DNA from: Limnohabitans curvus
GTDB taxonomy: Bacteria > Pseudomonadota > Gammaproteobacteria > Burkholderiales > Burkholderiaceae_C
Assembly: GCF_003063475.1 (NCBI RefSeq)
Contig: NZ_NESP01000001.1
Location: 248,001 to 312,000, forward strand
Length of the DNA: 64,000 bases
Reading direction: 5' to 3'
Shown here: positions 60,345-64,000 of the stretch, in pieces
Layout: the number at the start of each line of letters is the position of its first letter
Position numbering within the stretch: the first letter of the stretch is position 1
The notes under the pieces: generated by a model
Told to the model about the DNA's origin: nothing
What the model saw: the letters and a program-made list of their open reading frames with translations, nothing else
Databases searched by the model: none
Position numbers and translations under genes: made by a program

Positions 60345-61196
60345 ATGTTGACCATCAACCTTTTTAACGGCCTCGTCTACGGCGCATTGCTCATCGTGAT
60401 GTGCTCAGGCCTGGCCTTGATCTACGGCCTGCGCCGCGTGGTCAACTTTGCCCATGGCTCGCTCTACATGTTGGGCGCCTACCTCGGCTACACCGTGGCC
60501 TTGCAAAGCAACTTCTGGGTCGCCTTGGTCGTCGCCCCCGCCTTGATGGCCGTCTTTGGGGTGCTGCTGGACCGCTACGGTTTTCGCCTGCTCCAAGACC
60601 GTGAACCCCTCACGGTCGTGTTGGTCACCTTCGGCTTGCTGCTCGTCATCGAAGACATGGTGCAGTCGGTCTGGGGCAAGAGCAACCTCTCTGTCGCCGC
60701 CCCCGAGGCCTTGAACTTCTCTGTCGATTTGTTTGGCACCTCCGTGCCCGCCTACCGCATTGGCGTCATCGTGATGGGTGCGGCTGTGGCACTGGGCCTG
60801 AGCCTGTGGCTGCGCTACTCCAAAGTCGGTTTGTTTGTGCGCGCTGCCAGCACCGACCCCGTGACCACCGCCATGCAAGGCGTCAACACCGATGCCTTGA
60901 GCGCTGGTGTGGTGGGCTTGGGTACCGCGTTGGCTGGTTTGGCCGGTGTGGTGGCTGCACCCTTCTTGTCGCTGTCACCCTCCATGAGTTCAGACGTGTT
61001 GATTGACTCTTTTGTGGTGGTCGTGATTGGCGGCTTGGGCTCACTTGCAGGGGCCTTCATTGCCGCCTTGCTGCTGGGCATGGTGCAGGCCATTGGCGCG
61101 GTGTATTTGCCTGATGCATCGGTGCTGCTGCCCTTTGTGTTCATGGTCGCCATCTTGATTTGGAAGCCCGCAGGTTTTGCTGGCAGCCGCACTTAA
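60345..61196 (+). CDS. Branched-chain-type ABC permease (LivH family)
   Basis: A 283-residue inner-membrane permease with about eight hydrophobic segments: GLVYGALLIVMCSGLALIYG, VNFAHGSLYMLGAYLGYTVA and VVVIGGLGSLAGAFIAALLL. The HAAT family (Liv) also moves aromatic and alicyclic acids. AGGAG precedes the ATG. It is the first of the transporter genes. Confidence 0.92.
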   Translation: MLTINLFNGLVYGALLIVMCSGLALIYGLRRVVNFAHGSLYMLGAYLGYTVALQSNFWVALVVAPALMAVFGVLLDRYGFRLLQDREPLTVVLVTFGLLLVIEDMVQSVWGKSNLSVAAPEALNFSVDLFGTSVPAYRIGVIVMGAAVALGLSLWLRYSKVGLFVRAASTDPVTTAMQGVNTDALSAGVVGLGTALAGLAGVVAAPFLSLSPSMSSDVLIDSFVVVVIGGLGSLAGAFIAALLLGMVQAIGAVYLPDASVLLPFVFMVAILIWKPAGFAGSRT

Positions 61197-61214
61197 TTCC
61201 CGAGGACCTTGGAT

Positions 61215-62195
61215 ATGAGCCCCCTTCGCGCTATTGCTTATTCTGTCGCCGCCCTGCTCGCAGGCGTGGGCTTGGTGGCGGTGATCAGTTCAAACACCGT
61301 GCTGTCACTGCTGACCCAAGCCGTGGTGTACGCCGTCTTTGCCTTGGGCATTGGCGTGCTGCTCAAGCAAAACGGCTTGGTGAGTTTTGGTCACGCCTTG
61401 TATTTTGGTGTGGCCGGTTACGCCATCGGCATCACCTTGCAACAACAACTCATGCCCGTCGAATGGGCCATCTTGGCCACCTTGGTGGGCATAGGCATCG
61501 CCGCCTTTGTGGTGGGCCTGATCATCGTGCGTGTGCCCGGCATTGCGTTTGGCATGTTGACCTTGGCGATTGGCCAAATGTTCTTTTTGTCGGTCTCGCG
61601 CGCCCGCGGCATCACGGGTGGCGCTGACGGCATGCAAGTCGATTGGCCTGCCACGATTTTTGGCTTTAGCCAATCGGCCATCCTCAAGCCTGTCACCCTA
61701 TTTTTGATTTGCTGGACGACCTTGGTCATCGTCATGTTGCTGCTGACCTTGTTGCTCAACACACGTTTTGGTGCCATCACCGAAGCCGTGCGCGACAACG
61801 AAGAACGTGCGCGCTTCATTGGCATCTCCACCGTCATTCCACGCGCTGCCATCTACGCCTTGTCTGCGGTGGTCACCGCCGTGGCGGGCTTGCTGTCCAC
61901 CTTGAACACCGGCTTTGTCTCTCCCGAGAGCTTGCACTGGAGCTTGTCGGGCATGGCCTTGATGATGGTCGTGGTCGGTGGCTTCAAAGCCCTGTGGGGC
62001 CCCGCCTTGGGCGCGGTGGTGTATTTCATCTTCAAAGACGTGGTGGGCGACTACGCCACCCACTGGATGTCTATTTTTGGTGTCGCCTTGATCGCCGTCA
62101 TCGTGTTCTCGCCCACGGGCATCGCGGGCGCTTTGCAAGCCCTCTGGCGCGGCAAGCCCGCCTCAGCGTCACGCGCCAAAGCCGGTGCGCATTAA
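61215..62195 (+). CDS. Branched-chain-type ABC permease (LivM family)
   Basis: A 326-residue permease: FALGIGVLLKQNGLVSFGHA, RVPGIAFGMLTLAIGQMFFL and RDNEERARFIGISTVIPRAA are LivM-typical. It pairs with the LivH-type protein to form the channel. ATG 61215 with GAGG 9-13 nt upstream is preferred over TTG 61209. It follows the first permease by 18 bp. Confidence 0.92.
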   Translation: MSPLRAIAYSVAALLAGVGLVAVISSNTVLSLLTQAVVYAVFALGIGVLLKQNGLVSFGHALYFGVAGYAIGITLQQQLMPVEWAILATLVGIGIAAFVVGLIIVRVPGIAFGMLTLAIGQMFFLSVSRARGITGGADGMQVDWPATIFGFSQSAILKPVTLFLICWTTLVIVMLLLTLLLNTRFGAITEAVRDNEERARFIGISTVIPRAAIYALSAVVTAVAGLLSTLNTGFVSPESLHWSLSGMALMMVVVGGFKALWGPALGAVVYFIFKDVVGDYATHWMSIFGVALIAVIVFSPTGIAGALQALWRGKPASASRAKAGAH

Positions 62196-62255
62196 ACGGC
62201 AAACAGAGCCGAAAACAGAACGCTAAATAGACCGACACACAGACACGGAACCCCT

Positions 62256-62984
62256 ATGAGCAACTCCTCCCCTTATGTACTCCAGGCCGACGATGTGGCC
62301 ATCCACTACGGCGGCGTCAAAGCCGTTGATGGTGTGTCCCTCACTTTAGAAAAAGGCCAAATTCGCGGCCTGATCGGCCCCAACGGTGCTGGTAAATCCA
62401 CCGTCATCGATGCCATCACCGGTCGTCGCCGTTTGACGCGCGGCAAAGTCACCCTGCGTGGCACCGATGTGAGCGAGATGGGCGTGGTCGAGCGCCGCAT
62501 GCTCGGCTTGTCACGCAGTTTTCAGCGCACCAGCATTTTTGGTGGCATGCCCGTTCGCAAACAAGTCGAACTGGCCTCGCACAAGATGGGCGTGCAGGAC
62601 TCAGCCGCCGATGCAGATGCTGTGCTCAAAGAGCTGGAGCTCGACCGCATGGCCCACGTGATGGCCGAAGACTTGGGCTACGGCGAGCAACGCCGCCTCG
62701 ACTTGGCCTTGGCCCTGGTCGGGCGCCCCAGCGTGCTGCTGCTGGACGAGCCCATGGCCGGTTTGTCGGTCAAAGAATCCCACGATTTGGCGCACCACTT
62801 AAAAGCCCTCACCTCACGCTGGGACGTGTCGGTACTGCTGGTGGAGCACGACATGGATGTGGTGTTTGGCATTTCTGATGTGGTCACTGTTTTTGAATTG
62901 GGCCGCGTCATCGCCAGTGGTGAGCCGGCCGCCGTGCGCGCTGACCCGCGTGTGCGTGAAGCTTATTTGGGGAGTGCAGCATGA
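62256..62984 (+). CDS. ABC transporter ATPase (LivG family)
   Basis: A 242-residue ATPase: Walker A IGPNGAGKSTVIDAI, LivG-type LSRSFQRTSIFGGM, a signature region LGYGEQRRLDLALAL and Walker B SVLLLDEPMAGLS. Shorter Walker A-to-signature region is as in LivG. It overlaps the LivF gene by 4 nt. Confidence 0.94.
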   Translation: MSNSSPYVLQADDVAIHYGGVKAVDGVSLTLEKGQIRGLIGPNGAGKSTVIDAITGRRRLTRGKVTLRGTDVSEMGVVERRMLGLSRSFQRTSIFGGMPVRKQVELASHKMGVQDSAADADAVLKELELDRMAHVMAEDLGYGEQRRLDLALALVGRPSVLLLDEPMAGLSVKESHDLAHHLKALTSRWDVSVLLVEHDMDVVFGISDVVTVFELGRVIASGEPAAVRADPRVREAYLGSAA

Positions 62985-63685
62985 GCGCCTTACTGAACCT
63001 GAAAAACGTGCACGCCTACTACGGCGCTGCACACATCTTGCACGGCCTGAACTTGCATGTGAACGCAGGCGAACGCGTGGCCTTGATTGGCCGCAACGGC
63101 GTGGGCAAGACCACGGTGGTCAACACCATCTTGGGATTGGCCAGCCTCAAAGCCGGTCACATCCATTTAGACAAACACGAAATCATCAAGCCCCGCCCCT
63201 ACATGGCCGCACAACACGGCATCGTGGTGGTGCCGCAAGGCCGCTGCATCATTGCCAACCTCACCGTGGAAGAAAACCTCTTGCTCGGCGCTGCGGTGGG
63301 CCGCAAAGGCCCATGGTCTGTGCCCGAGATTTACAAGCTCTTCCCCATCTTGCAAGAGCGCGCCCACACACCGGGCACAGCGCTATCAGGTGGTCAACAA
63401 CAAATGTTGGCCGTGGGCCGCGCGTTGATGGCCAACCCCAGCTTGATCTTGTTGGACGAACCCACCGAGGGCTTGGCGCCCGTGATCGTGGACCAACTCG
63501 CCGACATCTTCAACCGCGTGGCGGACGAAGGCACGGCGCTGTTGTTGATCGAACAAAACATGAGCCTCGTCGCACGCGTGGCCCACCGTTACTTGGCCAT
63601 GGCCAAGGGCTCGGTGGTGGCGCAAGGCGTGGTGAGCAACTCGCCCGAAGGCCTCAAAGATTTAGAAAGCCATGTGATGGTCTAA
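62981..63685 (+). CDS. ABC transporter ATPase (LivF family)
   Basis: A 234-residue ATPase: Walker A IGRNGVGKTTVVNTI, IVVVPQGRCIIANLTVEENL, signature LSGGQQQMLAVGRAL and Walker B SLILLDEPTEGLAP. It starts in the stop of the LivG-type gene (ATGA). The 69-bp gap to the binding-protein gene holds a small CCGGA/TCCGG dyad. Confidence 0.94.
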   Translation: MSALLNLKNVHAYYGAAHILHGLNLHVNAGERVALIGRNGVGKTTVVNTILGLASLKAGHIHLDKHEIIKPRPYMAAQHGIVVVPQGRCIIANLTVEENLLLGAAVGRKGPWSVPEIYKLFPILQERAHTPGTALSGGQQQMLAVGRALMANPSLILLDEPTEGLAPVIVDQLADIFNRVADEGTALLLIEQNMSLVARVAHRYLAMAKGSVVAQGVVSNSPEGLKDLESHVMV

Positions 63686-63754
63686 GGCCATCGCCCCCAG
63701 TTCCCAACGGCCGCCGGACCGATTCCGGCAATCCTTCATACCTAGGAGACAAGC

Positions 63755-64000
63755 ATGCAATATAAAAAAATCTATCAACTGTTGGCCAGTGCAGCGCTGG
63801 TGACAGCCCTGCCGTTGAGCGCCTTGGCGCAAGGCAAAGAGCCGGTCAAGGTCGGTTTGGTGTCGTCCAAGTCTGGCGTGTTCGCCGAGCAAGGCGAAGA
63901 AGTCATGCGCGCGGTGAAATTCGCGATTGAAGAAGCCAACAGCAAAGGTGGCATCGATGGCCGCAAAGTGGAAGTCCAAGAAGGCGACGACGAAAGCACA
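63755..64000 (+). CDS. ABC substrate-binding protein (LivK family), N-terminal part
   Basis: The first 82 codons of a periplasmic binding protein cut by the window end. A signal peptide (MQYKKIYQLLASAALVTALP, cleavage near LALAQGKE-like SALAQ) is followed by VKVGLVSSKSGVFAEQGEEV and ANSKGGIDGRKVEV, the family start of HAAT binding proteins. AGGAG precedes the ATG. It completes the Liv-type transporter and would show which substrate is taken up. Confidence 0.93.
   Translation, partial: MQYKKIYQLLASAALVTALPLSALAQGKEPVKVGLVSSKSGVFAEQGEEVMRAVKFAIEEANSKGGIDGRKVEVQEGDDEST

Noticed and set aside
1..64000. CRISPR arrays, rRNA genes or insertion sequences
   Set aside because: No regularly spaced repeats, rRNA-like sequence or transposase genes with terminal inverted repeats were seen.

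Overview
The window looks like chromosomal DNA of a moderately GC-rich betaproteobacterium of the Burkholderiales, most likely Comamonadaceae (Limnohabitans/Rhodoferax-like). This is inferred from the gene families: monomeric NADP isocitrate dehydrogenase, a siroheme reductase followed by a DUF934 protein, an FeS-type CysH without CysC, a Bug/TctC binding protein, and a Rhodopseudomonas-like set of alicyclic-acid genes. No taxonomic search was possible.

Layout. (1) 1-2.2 kb: arsenic resistance (ArsR end, DUF6428, ArsC, Acr3). (2) 2.0-10.7 kb: a probable light/UV-response region. A minus-strand operon (Rrf2 regulator, TIGR03643 protein, tiny Cys-rich protein, unknown protein, degenerate response regulator) diverges from a MerR-type regulator across a short promoter with four CTAC(T/G)CAA boxes. 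It is followed by a DUF2237-PhhB-membrane protein-DUF2256-photolyase/cryptochrome-FeS photolyase operon. (3) 10.7-12.9 kb: icd. (4) 13.1-20.7 kb: sulfate assimilation (TauE/SafE, cysI, DUF934, cysH, cysD, cysN), then a 7Fe ferredoxin and a ferredoxin-NADP reductase. (5) 20.7-25.2 kb: a TPP riboswitch before two tandem paralogous TonB-dependent receptors, which points to thiamine-related uptake.

(6) 25.2-32.9 kb: a 7.65-kb element integrated in tRNA-Asn, bounded by 45-bp direct repeats. It encodes a tyrosine integrase, a DUF1376 replication-type protein, two small DNA-binding candidates, a Nu1-like small terminase, a probable HK97-fold capsid protein and a Mor-like activator. It has no large terminase, portal, protease or tail genes. 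It looks like a minimal phage satellite and is the best candidate here for an undescribed system.

(7) 32.9-42.0 kb: mixed housekeeping and stress genes (SAM-dependent enzyme, CBS protein, Hsp20, outer-membrane barrel, Crp/Fnr regulator, CapA-like protein, SelD, PhnA/YjdM, ArfB, AEC transporter, TctC-type binding protein), with a phosphoribosyltransferase remnant. (8) 42.1-55.4 kb: a nearly complete route from cyclohexanecarboxylate to acetyl-CoA: ligase, dehydrogenase, BadK, BadH and BadI to pimeloyl-CoA, then acyl-CoA dehydrogenase, FadB-like enzyme and thiolase, glutaryl-CoA dehydrogenase and EtfAB, with a divergent BadR-like MarR regulator. (9) 55.4-64 kb: a second catabolic cluster (PobR-like AraC regulator, two SDRs, a KstD-like flavoprotein, a NIPSNAP protein and a Liv-type ABC transporter whose binding protein runs off the window). 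A nearly identical 20-bp motif lies in the promoters of regions 8 and 9, so the two clusters are probably co-regulated and may handle related ring compounds.
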